64,000 bases of DNA from NCBI GenBank assembly GCA_038230515.1, contig JBBRND010000004.1, positions 124,001 to 188,000 on the forward strand, written 5' to 3'. Position 1 is the first letter of the stretch, and each line of letters opens with the position of its first letter. A program made the position numbers and the translations under genes. The notes under the pieces were generated by a model. That model saw only the letters and a list, made by a program, of their open reading frames with translations, did not search any database and was not told the origin of the DNA. Positions 44,707-52,256 of the stretch are shown here, piece by piece. Origin of the DNA: JAPLDB01 sp038230515 (GTDB taxonomy: Bacteria; Bacteroidota; Bacteroidia; AKYH767-A; 2013-40CM-41-45).

Positions 44707-45123
44707 ATGTCGAACAAAACATTTACAATGATAAAGCCCGATGGCATTGCCAACGGACATGCAGGTGCCATACTTGATAAAATAATTAAAGCAGGTTTCC
44801 GGATTGCTGCGATGAAATACCTTCAGCTTACTCCGGAACGTGCAGGGCAGTTTTATGCCGTTCATAAAGAGCGCCCGTTTTACAACGACCTGGCGAAGTA
44901 CATGAGTTCAGGCGCCATCATTGCCGCTGTTCTTGAAAAAGCAAATGCTGTGGAAGATTTCCGCACGCTTATCGGAGCTACCGATCCGGCTAAGGCAGCG
45001 CCCGGAACCATTCGCAATCTTTTTGCAAAAAGCATTGATGCAAACGCTGTACATGGAAGCGACAGCGATGCGAATGCAGACATTGAAGCAAATTTTTTCT
45101 TCTCCCGGTTTGAGAGGTTTTAA
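44707..45123 (+). CDS. ndk: nucleoside diphosphate kinase
   Basis: Balances NTP pools by phosphate transfer through a phospho-His. The 138 residues match the family. TFTMIKPDGIANGHAG opens the protein, and the catalytic His is residue 116 in NAVHGSDSDANADIEANFFF. Single gene, divergent from the NrnA-like unit. TACTTTCG at 44682-44689, 17 bases before the ATG, is a likely -7 box. Confidence 0.97.
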   Translation: MSNKTFTMIKPDGIANGHAGAILDKIIKAGFRIAAMKYLQLTPERAGQFYAVHKERPFYNDLAKYMSSGAIIAAVLEKANAVEDFRTLIGATDPAKAAPGTIRNLFAKSIDANAVHGSDSDANADIEANFFFSRFERF

Positions 45124-45138
45124 CCACTCACTGCTTTT

Positions 45139-45495
45139 CTAAATCTTCGGAATCAGTTTCATAATTTTTGTTTTTTGCTGGCGGGCTACCGGCAGTGTGC
45201 TGCCGTCTTTCAGGACAAGGTAACCGCCATTTCCGCGCGTATATTTTTTTATAAAGTCCGGATTTACGAGGTAAGAATGATGGGTGCGTATAAAATGATG
45301 AGCTACCAGGAACTCTTCAAATTGTATAAGCTTGCGTGTCACAAAAATATTTTTTCCTCCGGTGATGTACACACTCGCATAATTACCGTCCGCTTTGCAA
45401 TACATAATCTGGCTTACGTTCAGAAATTCAAACCCGTCAGCCACCGGAACGGCAATGGCATCAGGAAAATGTTTGTTGGTTTTTTTTGGTTTCAT
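45139..45495 (-). CDS. LytTR-type DNA-binding regulator, orphan
   Basis: A 118-residue protein that is essentially one LytTR domain: FEFLNVSQIMYCKADGNYASVYITGGKNIFVTRKLIQFEEFL, then FIRTHHSYLVNPDFIKKYTRGNGGYLVLKDGSTLPVARQQK. There is no receiver domain, so it is not a standard response regulator. The frame extends to 45558, but the MIDAVLFFLKKI segment is not family-like, and the ATG at 45495 directly precedes the basic MKPKKTNK start. The orphan histidine kinase at 3925 is far away; linkage cannot be claimed. Upstream are two mutually exclusive hairpins. Confidence 0.88.
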   Translation of the reverse strand: MKPKKTNKHFPDAIAVPVADGFEFLNVSQIMYCKADGNYASVYITGGKNIFVTRKLIQFEEFLVAHHFIRTHHSYLVNPDFIKKYTRGNGGYLVLKDGSTLPVARQQKTKIMKLIPKI

Positions 45496-45643
45496 TACTG
45501 AGATGGATTTAATTGATTGGATTATTTTTTTCAAAAAAAATAAAACTGCATCAATCAATAAAAATATTTTGGCGAGTGTACGTTTTCAATAGGCGGACAA
45601 CTGCATTAAATATACTACCAACCGTACATCCGTTTCGACATGC

Positions 45644-45679
45644 TGCATACTTTCGGTATGCATGCGCAAAGCGTGCATA
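45644..45679 (-). promoter_or_regulatory. overlapping alternative hairpins upstream of the LytTR gene
   Basis: Hairpin A: TGCATAC / GTATGCA, perfect 7-bp arms, loop TTTCG (45644-45662). Hairpin B: TATGCATGC / GCGTGCATA, 9 bp with one G-T pair, loop GCAAA (45657-45679). They share 45657-45662 and so cannot form together. They lie about 150 bases before the LytTR ATG. No T run follows. Confidence 0.55.
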
Positions 45680-45759
45680 TACTTTTGGCGGCATATTTTA
45701 ATTGTGACAACTGAAAAATGAAACGCAGCAGAACTTTACTGAAAAATATTCAAGCACCC

Positions 45760-45906
45760 GGGAGGTTTGTTGAAGCGTTCCACAAGCTTATGGAAGGTTT
45801 CCACAGGTTTGTGGAAGGGTTCCACAAGCGTATAGAATGGTTCCATAAGCTTATGGAGAGTTCCAATAACCTTATGGAAGGGTTCCACAAGCTTGTGGAA
45901 AGTTTC
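45760..45906. repeat. 21-bp tandem repeat array 3 (7 units)
   Basis: Seven contiguous units of exactly 21 bp. Each is close to the perfect palindrome TTCCACAAGCTTGTGGAA plus a 3-base spacer. Because each unit is nearly palindromic, both strands encode similar heptads (FHKLMEG on plus, FHKLVEP on minus). It lies in the 590-bp divergent gap between the LytTR gene and the 229-residue gene. The plus ORF over it starts at an ATG at 45718, but no evidence beyond the repeat supports translation. Confidence 0.92.
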
Positions 45907-45951
45907 CATAAGCACCAAAACACTGTTATTACATCAAAAATCAATAATATC

Positions 45952-46016
45952 TCCCCGAACCCCTGCCCCTAAAGGGGAAAACCTGCGCGCAGTTCCCTTT
46001 AGGGAGAAATGGGGAG
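45952..46016. repeat. REP-like palindromic element, copy A
   Basis: A nested palindrome: CCCCTAAAGGGG, then CTGCGCGCAG (45983-45992), then CCCTTTAGGG, with outer CCCC/GGGG. The same design lies on the other side of the 229-residue gene (46783-46853), with an identical CTGCGCGCAG core. Confidence 0.75.
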
Positions 46017-46085
46017 CGCGGGCAAATCATCACTTAAAATGTAAATTAAACAGTTAATAAATTAAACAATTAAACCCAACCAAAA

Positions 46086-46775
46086 ATGGCAACATTTATT
46101 GAAAACCCTGACGAGTCTTTTGCATCGCAACTCGACACCTTCTGTTTAAAAATTGACACCTATGCGGCAGTGCTTGCCCTTGATGCAGCCAAGGTAACGC
46201 AGATTAAAAAAGACAATCTTTTTTACAAGTACACCTTTGCAGGCGCTGATGCGTTCAAAACATTTTCGCAGAACATGATCGGCTATAAGGATTTGCTTCG
46301 CAGAGGTCATCTTGATGAAGTGCTTCCTGCATTTCCGGCAACGCCTGTGCTTGCAGCAGCACCTACGCTGGTGCCTGCCAATGTGCAAAAGCGTTTTGCC
46401 GATCTCATTCAGGACTGCGTGCGCAGCAACAACTACACCACCAGCATTGGCGAGGACTTAGGCATTCAAAAACCCGAAAGTCCTTTTGTACCTAATGATG
46501 GTAAACCGAAATTTAAAATTGAATTCAGCAGTGGCGGGCATCCGAACCTGATCTGGACAAAAGGAAAATTTCAGGGCGTTGAAATATGGAAAGATGACGG
46601 AGCAGGATGGAAAAAATTAGACCGCGATTTCAACCCCGACTACATTGACAAAACCGATTTGCCCCTGGTAGGCACCAGCAAAGTTTGGAAATATAAAATG
46701 ATCTACATCTACAAAGATGAAATTGTAGGAGCGTGGAGCGTGGAAATTTCTATAACAGTATATGGAAATGTGTAA
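46086..46775 (+). CDS. hypothetical protein, helical head plus Ig-like tail
   Basis: A 229-residue protein without a signal peptide. Residues 1-125 are mainly helical (ATFIENPDESFASQLDTFCLKIDTYAAVLALDAAKVTQIKKD, then NVQKRFADLIQDCVRSNNYTTSIGEDLGI). Residues 135-229 look like a fibronectin type III/Ig-like beta sandwich (KPKFKIEFSSGGHPNLIWTKGKFQGVEIWKDDG, KMIYIYKDEIVGAWSVEISITV). Function unknown; I recall no characterised relative. It stands alone between two REP-like palindromes and is followed by a strong terminator. Confidence 0.75.
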   Translation: MATFIENPDESFASQLDTFCLKIDTYAAVLALDAAKVTQIKKDNLFYKYTFAGADAFKTFSQNMIGYKDLLRRGHLDEVLPAFPATPVLAAAPTLVPANVQKRFADLIQDCVRSNNYTTSIGEDLGIQKPESPFVPNDGKPKFKIEFSSGGHPNLIWTKGKFQGVEIWKDDGAGWKKLDRDFNPDYIDKTDLPLVGTSKVWKYKMIYIYKDEIVGAWSVEISITVYGNV

Positions 46776-46782
46776 CGGAATA

Positions 46783-46853
46783 CCTCGCCCGCACCCCTGC
46801 CGGTGAAGGGGAAATCTGCGCGCAGCCCCCTTTAGGGGATGGGGTGTGCGCAG
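46783..46853. repeat. REP-like palindromic element, copy B
   Basis: CACCCCTGCCGGTGAAGGGG, CTGCGCGCAG (46816-46825) and CCCCCTTTAGGGGATGGGGTG repeat the plan of copy A in the same orientation, starting 8 bases after the stop of the 229-residue gene. Confidence 0.75.
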
Positions 46854-46881
46854 GAAATTTGAAAGATAACCCCCCAATGAA

Positions 46882-46911
46882 AAACCGTTTCGTGAGAAGC
46901 GGTTTTTTTTT
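46882..46911 (+). terminator. terminator after the 229-residue gene
   Basis: AACCGTTTC / GAAGCGGTT, 9-bp stem with one G-T pair, GTGA loop, followed by a T run. Confidence 0.85.
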
Positions 46912-46958
46912 GTGAGCAGAAATGGGTTACATTTGGTGAACGAATTATTTTTTTTGAT

Positions 46959-49028
46959 GTGATGAAAAAAGTTTTACTCGGAGTTTTTATTTTTTCTTTT
47001 TGGTTGCAAAATTCTTTTGCGCAAGCGGGAGAGTGGACATGGATGCATGGAGACAGCGTCACTAATCAACCCGGCAATTTTGGAATACAGGGACTACCAA
47101 GCCCTTCGAATATACCACCCTGCTTGTATGAACCTTGCGAATGGACTGACCTGAACGGAAACTTCTGGTTGTATGGCGGAGCAGATGGAGTCAGCAATCA
47201 GTACGCTGATCTTTGGAAATATAATCCTGCAGCCAATGAATGGACGTGGATGAAAGGTCCTGGGACAACGGGCTATCCGGGCAACTTTGGAATTATGGGT
47301 GTTCCATCTGCTGTGAATAATCCTGATTGCCGTTCGCATGGAATTATTTCGTGGGTTGACAACCAAAATAATCTCTGGATGTTTGGCGGTGTTCAATTCA
47401 GTTTGGGAGATTACAACAATCTTTGGAAATATGACATCGCCACCAATGAATGGACTTGGATGCAAGGTCCGGCTCTTCCCGGTCAGCCGTCTGTTTACGG
47501 AACCAAGGGTGTGCCTGATATTTCAAACCGTCCTTCATGCCGTGCAGAAACATCTGCCTCATGGACTGACGGTGCCGATGACCTTTGGCTTTTTGGCGGA
47601 CAGGGAATTTCGATGAGTACCGATTTCATGAATGACTTATGGCGTTTCAATATTGCATCCAATACATGGACATGGATGAATGGTGATTCCACATATCAGC
47701 TTCCTGTATATGGCGTGCGTGGAGTGGCTAACAGTACCAATAATCCCGGTTCGCGCTGGTCATATTCACATTGGAAAGACAATGCCGGAAACTTCTGGCT
47801 GTTCGGTGGCAACAGGGATTGGCTTGTAACGGATTATCGCAATGACATGTGGAGGTATTCTCCCTTTACAAATGAATGGACATGGATGGGCGGAGATACA
47901 ATACCTAATTCGCCCGGTACGTATGGAACGCTTTGTACTTTTGCTTCTGCAAATGTTCCGAGAAGCCGCTTTGAAAACCGCGCTTGCTGGACAGACCCCA
48001 ATGGTAACCTCTGGATGTTCGGAGGAATGGCTGTTTACCTGAATGACTTATGGATGTACTGTGTTTCTACAAATCAATGGGCATGGATAAACGGTGACAA
48101 TTCCTGGAGCGGAACCGGAAGCTGGGGCAATTTAGGTGTTTCAAGTCCTTCTAATAAACCTGACGGAAGAGCCGGGTCAGCGGGATGGACAGACGGTAAC
48201 AATCATCTTTATTTATTCGGAGGAATAGGGAACCCGGGACGTTACAACGATTTATGGAAATATACTATTGATACTTCCTGTACACTTTGTTACTCACCGG
48301 TTCAAGCTCTCTTTACAGCAGCCAATCAAATTTGCCCCGGTGCCTGCGTAGATTTTTTTAATCTCTCTTTTAGTGCCACAAGCTATCAATGGAATTTCCC
48401 CGGAGCCACACCCGATACAAGCACAGCCACCAACCCAACAAACATTTGCTATGCAAACCCCGGTAGCTACTATGTGCAACTCATAGCTGCCAATGCAACT
48501 GGCAGCGATACACTTTTACTTAGCAATTACATTACTGTTTATCCTTCGCCAGCACCACAAGGAATTTCGCAAAGCGGAGATACTCTCTTTGCAAATGCAG
48601 GAGCAGCAACTTATCAATGGTACTTCAACACTACTATTATTAACGGAGCAACAGAATCTTTTTATTTAGCACCAGCGATGGGAGATTACAATGTAGTATG
48701 TACAGATGCGAACGGCTGCGAGGTGGAGGCGGCAGTGTTTAATGTAATAGCAGCAAGCCCCACCCAACCTCCCCAAAGGGGAGGAGTTGAAATCCATCCT
48801 AACCCTGTTGGCGATATGTTAGTAGTCACTGGTTCGTTGTTAGTTGGAGCACCCATTGAGATTACAATTTACAATATGCTTGGCGAAAAGGTATTGGCTA
48901 TTTCTCCTCTCTCCTTTGGAGAGGGGCAAGGGGGAGAGGCCGATGTTTCCGTGTTGACTTCCGCCATGTACTACCTGGAAGTAAAGTCTAACAATAAAAT
49001 TTTCAGAACTAAATTTGTGAAGCAGTAA
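46959..49028 (+). CDS. secreted kelch-repeat protein with PKD and T9SS domains
   Basis: A 689-residue exported protein. MMKKVLLGVFIFSFWLQNSFAQ is the signal peptide. About six to seven kelch-type repeats fill residues 25-430. Each has the pattern NEWTWM-GD..PG.YG..GV.S..N.PG.R, then WTD..GNLWLFGG, then NDLWKY, and together they predict a beta-propeller. A PKD-like domain (FNLSFSATSYQWNFPGATPDTSTATNPTNICYANPGSYYVQLIAAN) follows near 460-530. The type A T9SS domain begins VEIHPNPVGD and ends FRTKFVKQ. Two REP-like palindromes are embedded near the 3' end and are translated: one in the linker, one (SPLSFGEGQGGEA) inside the sorting domain. Confidence 0.88.
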   Translation: MMKKVLLGVFIFSFWLQNSFAQAGEWTWMHGDSVTNQPGNFGIQGLPSPSNIPPCLYEPCEWTDLNGNFWLYGGADGVSNQYADLWKYNPAANEWTWMKGPGTTGYPGNFGIMGVPSAVNNPDCRSHGIISWVDNQNNLWMFGGVQFSLGDYNNLWKYDIATNEWTWMQGPALPGQPSVYGTKGVPDISNRPSCRAETSASWTDGADDLWLFGGQGISMSTDFMNDLWRFNIASNTWTWMNGDSTYQLPVYGVRGVANSTNNPGSRWSYSHWKDNAGNFWLFGGNRDWLVTDYRNDMWRYSPFTNEWTWMGGDTIPNSPGTYGTLCTFASANVPRSRFENRACWTDPNGNLWMFGGMAVYLNDLWMYCVSTNQWAWINGDNSWSGTGSWGNLGVSSPSNKPDGRAGSAGWTDGNNHLYLFGGIGNPGRYNDLWKYTIDTSCTLCYSPVQALFTAANQICPGACVDFFNLSFSATSYQWNFPGATPDTSTATNPTNICYANPGSYYVQLIAANATGSDTLLLSNYITVYPSPAPQGISQSGDTLFANAGAATYQWYFNTTIINGATESFYLAPAMGDYNVVCTDANGCEVEAAVFNVIAASPTQPPQRGGVEIHPNPVGDMLVVTGSLLVGAPIEITIYNMLGEKVLAISPLSFGEGQGGEADVSVLTSAMYYLEVKSNNKIFRTKFVKQ
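48768..48784. repeat. REP-like palindrome inside the kelch gene, linker copy
   Basis: CCTCCCCAAAGGGGAGG, a perfect palindrome with 7-bp arms and a 3-base loop, in frame and coding for PPQRGG just before the T9SS domain. Confidence 0.7.
48904..48939. repeat. REP-like element inside the T9SS sorting domain
   Basis: Around CTCTCCTTTGGAGAG (48909-48923), continuing GGGCAAGGGGGAGAGG. It codes for SPLSFGEGQGGEA between the conserved GEKVLAI and DVSVL strands, where most sorting domains have only a short turn. Confidence 0.7.
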
Positions 49029-49040
49029 TTCTTCCTCCGT

Positions 49041-49355
49041 TTAAGAAAACACAATCTCGTTCACAATCTCCATTCCTGCTTCTTCGTTTAAAAGTTGTTT
49101 TATTTTTTCGCGTTCATTAAAAAGTTCTTCGCGCAGCGAAGCAGAGCTGAGATAAACAAAAAGTTTTTTGTCGCGGAAAATAAGCTCGGTGGTGCGATGT
49201 GCCACGGCAAGCCCCATAATAGTCTCCCACGAAGTAACTATTTTCTTCTGCCGGAATTTATGATCAAGCCGAAACGTTTGCAGCATTTCCTGCAAAGCAT
49301 CTTTCAGAGATTGGTCGTTGTATTTGCGTTGCATTGATACTATTTTATTCAACAC
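49041..49355 (-). CDS. DUF721 (DciA-like) protein
   Basis: A 104-residue protein of the DUF721 family: SLKDALQEMLQTFRLDHKFRQKKIVTSWETIMGLAVAHRTTELIFRDKKLFVYLSSASLREELFNEREKIKQLLNEE. In other bacteria the related DciA loads the replicative helicase; whether this short form does so is unproven. It overlaps the end of recF by 11 bp, a pairing common in Bacteroidetes. Confidence 0.88.
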   Translation of the reverse strand: MLNKIVSMQRKYNDQSLKDALQEMLQTFRLDHKFRQKKIVTSWETIMGLAVAHRTTELIFRDKKLFVYLSSASLREELFNEREKIKQLLNEEAGMEIVNEIVFS

Positions 49356-50466
49356 TATTGCTTACTATGGAATGAACAACTCCGTTCTCCACTTCAAAAA
49401 TCTGAATATCCACCTCAATGTCTTCAAAAATTTTCTTCACGCGCTCTGGATGTGTATCTGAAATAAAAATCTGCCCGAAGTTTTCCCTGCTTACCAATTC
49501 CATCAAGCGTTTCACTCTTGAATCATCGAGCTTGTCGAAAATGTCATCAAGAAGAAGAATGGGTTTTATATTTTTAATTTCTTTGATGAAATCAAACTGC
49601 GCCAGCTTCAAGGCAATCAGAAAAGATTTCTGCTGACCTTGTGAAGCAAACCGTTTCACTGGAAAATTTCCGATAGAGAAAACCAAATCATCTTTATGAA
49701 TTCCAACCGTGCTGAACTGCATCATCCGATCCCTCTCCAATGCTGATTTAAGCGTGTCGGAAAACTTTCCATCCTGCAGATGCGATTCGTAAATGACTTC
49801 TACATTCTCCTTCGCTTCAGAAATGTATTTGTAATGATCCTGAAAAATTGGCGTGAAGCGCTCAATAAATTCATGCCGCTTCGCAAAAAGTTTTTCTGCA
49901 AGCGGGATCAATTGTTCGTCCCAGATTTCAAGTGAGGCAAGATCAAAACTTCTGCTTTGTGCAAACTGCTTAAGCAAGGCATTGCGGTGAGCAACTACTT
50001 TGTTGTAAGTAATCAGGTCATCGAGATACAGTTTGTCGTATTGAGAAATGATACTGTCAATAAATTTTCTGCGCTCTTCGCTTCCTTCTGTAATCAACAT
50101 TGAATCAACAGGAGAAATCATAACCACAGGAAGCAAGCCGATGTGATCGGCCAGCCGTTCGTACTCTTTGTTGTTCCGTTTAAAAACTTTTCGCTGGTTG
50201 CGTTTCAGTCCACAATGAATTAATTCTTCAGAACCGTTCACTTCATAATTTCCCTGCACCATAAAAAACTCCGCACCGTGTTTGATGTTCTGATTGTCTG
50301 CCGGATTGAAATAACTTTTGCAAAGTGAGAGGTAATGAATGGCATCAAGTAGATTTGTCTTCCCCGAACCGTTATTACCTACAAAAGCATTTGCACCGCT
50401 GCTGAAATCCAGACCGGCATCAGCGTAGTTTTTGAAATTGAGGATGGAAAGTTTCTGCAAATACAT
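49345..50466 (-). CDS. recF: DNA replication and repair protein RecF
   Basis: SMC-like ATPase that helps load RecA at single-strand gaps. The 373 residues are normal. It opens MYLQKLSILNFKNYADAGLDFSSGANAFVGNNGSGKTNLLDAI (Walker A near 33-40). The ABC signature region is near RFASQGQQKSFLIALKLAQ, and Walker B is in KPILLLDDIFDKLDD. It is transcribed with the overlapping DUF721 gene. Confidence 0.96.
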   Translation of the reverse strand: MYLQKLSILNFKNYADAGLDFSSGANAFVGNNGSGKTNLLDAIHYLSLCKSYFNPADNQNIKHGAEFFMVQGNYEVNGSEELIHCGLKRNQRKVFKRNNKEYERLADHIGLLPVVMISPVDSMLITEGSEERRKFIDSIISQYDKLYLDDLITYNKVVAHRNALLKQFAQSRSFDLASLEIWDEQLIPLAEKLFAKRHEFIERFTPIFQDHYKYISEAKENVEVIYESHLQDGKFSDTLKSALERDRMMQFSTVGIHKDDLVFSIGNFPVKRFASQGQQKSFLIALKLAQFDFIKEIKNIKPILLLDDIFDKLDDSRVKRLMELVSRENFGQIFISDTHPERVKKIFEDIEVDIQIFEVENGVVHSIVSNSVE

Positions 50467-50498
50467 TGGGTTGCGAAGATACTAAATACGTATACGTA

Positions 50499-50517
50499 CG
50501 AATATACGAATGGATGC
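50499..50517. repeat. dispersed CGAATATACGAAT element, copy 2
   Basis: CGAATATACGAATGGATGC, one mismatch from copy 1 at 44578-44596, located 33 bases before the recF start. Confidence 0.6.
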
Positions 50518-50589
50518 GGGGAGAAAATTAAATTCCTCCATTCAAATAATTCCACAGAAAGTTCGTTCTTTGAAAAATAATTCTTTGAA

Positions 50590-51465
50590 GTGAAATTGAA
50601 ACGAATTGTATTTATTGTTCTGCTTGCGTTTTGTTTTTGCAAGGCATATTCTCAAAGCGGACAGGAGCGCGTGTTTCAATACAAAGATTCACTCAATCAT
50701 CTTGCGCGCAATATGCAGCGGGGAGAAAATGATTCTGTGCGCACTGCATCGCAAACGGTTTACTATTCCATTCTCAACTTTCTTCTTACGGATTCATCTT
50801 CGTTCAATGCTTCTTTTGATTCAGTTCCGAATCTCTCGGTAAAAGCTTCTCCTGATAAAGCATTCCGATTGTACACATGGGTTGCAGCAAACTACGAGGG
50901 TTCTGTTTACAGGTATCATGGATTTATTCAGACACAAAATCAACGCACCAAAAAAACAACGTTGATTCCGCTTGCTGATTCTACTGAGGTAATTGAAAAA
51001 CCGTTGAACAAAAAACTAAAACCTGATCACTGGTACGGTGCTGTTTATTACAGCATCATTTTGCAAATTCGCTCAGGAAAAAAGTTTTATACGTTGCTGG
51101 GATGGAAAGGAAAAGATCAAGCGCTCACGCAGAAAGTGATGGATGTACTTTCTTTCGACAACGGCAAGCCATTATTCGGGCTACCTGTTTTTGAAGCAAA
51201 GAATGTTCTTTACCACCGCGTTATTTTTGAATTCACTGCGCAGGCAACAATGAGTTTGAAATTTGTGAGCGAAAAGAAAACAATCGTCTTTGATCACATC
51301 GGGCGATCAACGCTTACAGGGATTGTTGGACCGGAAGGAACATACGATGCATTTAAGTTCGACAAAGATCATTGGGAACTTTCGGAAGATGTAGATGTGG
51401 ACAATGGTTTTACTCCAAAGAAAAAAGAAGTGAGACTTTTCAAGGATGAAGAACTCAAGAAATAG
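50590..51465 (+). CDS. hypothetical secreted protein
   Basis: A 291-residue protein with signal peptide KLKRIVFIVLLAFCFCKAYSQ. The start is a GTG at 50590; no ATG is available before the signal sequence. The mature part has a helical segment (VFQYKDSLNHLARNMQRGENDSVRTASQTVYYSILNFLL) and then beta-rich sequence (RLYTWVAANYEGSVYRYHGFIQ, WYGAVYYSIILQIRSGKKFYTLLGWKGKD, YHRVIFEFTAQATMSLKF). I recognise the general type from Bacteroidetes but know no function. It is divergent from recF. Confidence 0.72.
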   Translation: MKLKRIVFIVLLAFCFCKAYSQSGQERVFQYKDSLNHLARNMQRGENDSVRTASQTVYYSILNFLLTDSSSFNASFDSVPNLSVKASPDKAFRLYTWVAANYEGSVYRYHGFIQTQNQRTKKTTLIPLADSTEVIEKPLNKKLKPDHWYGAVYYSIILQIRSGKKFYTLLGWKGKDQALTQKVMDVLSFDNGKPLFGLPVFEAKNVLYHRVIFEFTAQATMSLKFVSEKKTIVFDHIGRSTLTGIVGPEGTYDAFKFDKDHWELSEDVDVDNGFTPKKKEVRLFKDEELKK

Positions 51466-51472
51466 TTAATTG

Positions 51473-51558
51473 GTTGATTAAGTTAATTGAGTTGATTGGA
51501 AAATCCGGGAATCACTTTTTACCTATTCAACTTAATTCACTCAATCAACTTAGTCAAC
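51473..51558. repeat. long inverted repeat with 9-bp internal period
   Basis: The left arm (51473-51499) reads GTTGATTAA, GTTAATTGA, GTTGATTGG, a 9-bp period. The right arm (51528-51558) is its approximate complement and ends TAGTCAAC. It fills the gap between the hypothetical gene and rnhB. The similar AACTTAATCAACTAAATTA lies before ndk (44662-44680). Confidence 0.65.
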
Positions 51559-51562
51559 AAAG

Positions 51563-52168
51563 ATGCTGCTCTCTTATTTTCAAACTGAACTCACCGAAGC
51601 CGGTTGCGATGAAGCAGGCCGCGGATGTCTTGCGGGACCCGTGTTTGCTGCTGCTGTAATTCTTCCGAAAGATTTTCGTCATCCGGTGTTGAATGATTCA
51701 AAACAACTCACGCATAAGCAGCGCGAAGAACTCCGCCCAGTCATTGAGGAAAGTGCCATTGCATTTGCAGTTGCAAAAGTTGATCATTCAGAAATTGATG
51801 AAATCAATATTCTGAATGCTTCGTTTCTTGCCATGCACCGTGCTCTCAACAAACTAAAACACAAACCGGAACTCCTGATCATTGACGGAAACCGTTTTAA
51901 GAAATACAAAGACATTCCTCACCAATGCATCGTGGAGGGCGATGCAAAATATTTAAGTATTGCTGCCGCATCAGTTCTTGCAAAAACATACCGCGATGAT
52001 TTTATGCTGGCGTTACACAAAAAATTCCCTCACTACTCCTGGAATAAAAACAAAGGATACGGAACCCGCGAACATCGTGCAGCCATTGAGCAACATGGCG
52101 TGAATGAATTTCACCGGAAAAGCTTCAGGTTGCTGCCCGATCAGTTGGAGGTTGAGTTTAGAGGGTAG
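51563..52168 (+). CDS. rnhB: ribonuclease HII
   Basis: Cuts RNA in RNA/DNA hybrids, including single ribonucleotides. The 201 residues are complete. AGCDEAGRGCLAGPVFAAAVIL provides the first two acidic residues, LLIIDGNRFKK the third, and AKTYRDDFM the fourth. The final NKGYGTREHRAAIEQHGVNEFHRKSF is a family signature. It begins 5 bases after a long inverted repeat. Confidence 0.96.
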   Translation: MLLSYFQTELTEAGCDEAGRGCLAGPVFAAAVILPKDFRHPVLNDSKQLTHKQREELRPVIEESAIAFAVAKVDHSEIDEINILNASFLAMHRALNKLKHKPELLIIDGNRFKKYKDIPHQCIVEGDAKYLSIAAASVLAKTYRDDFMLALHKKFPHYSWNKNKGYGTREHRAAIEQHGVNEFHRKSFRLLPDQLEVEFRG

Positions 52169-52256
52169 TTTCCGCTTCCTTTTCAACATGACTTTGTACA
52201 CAAGTAGGCACCACAATTTCTCTTTGCTCTATCTGTACGGATAGCTTTGCAGAAAT

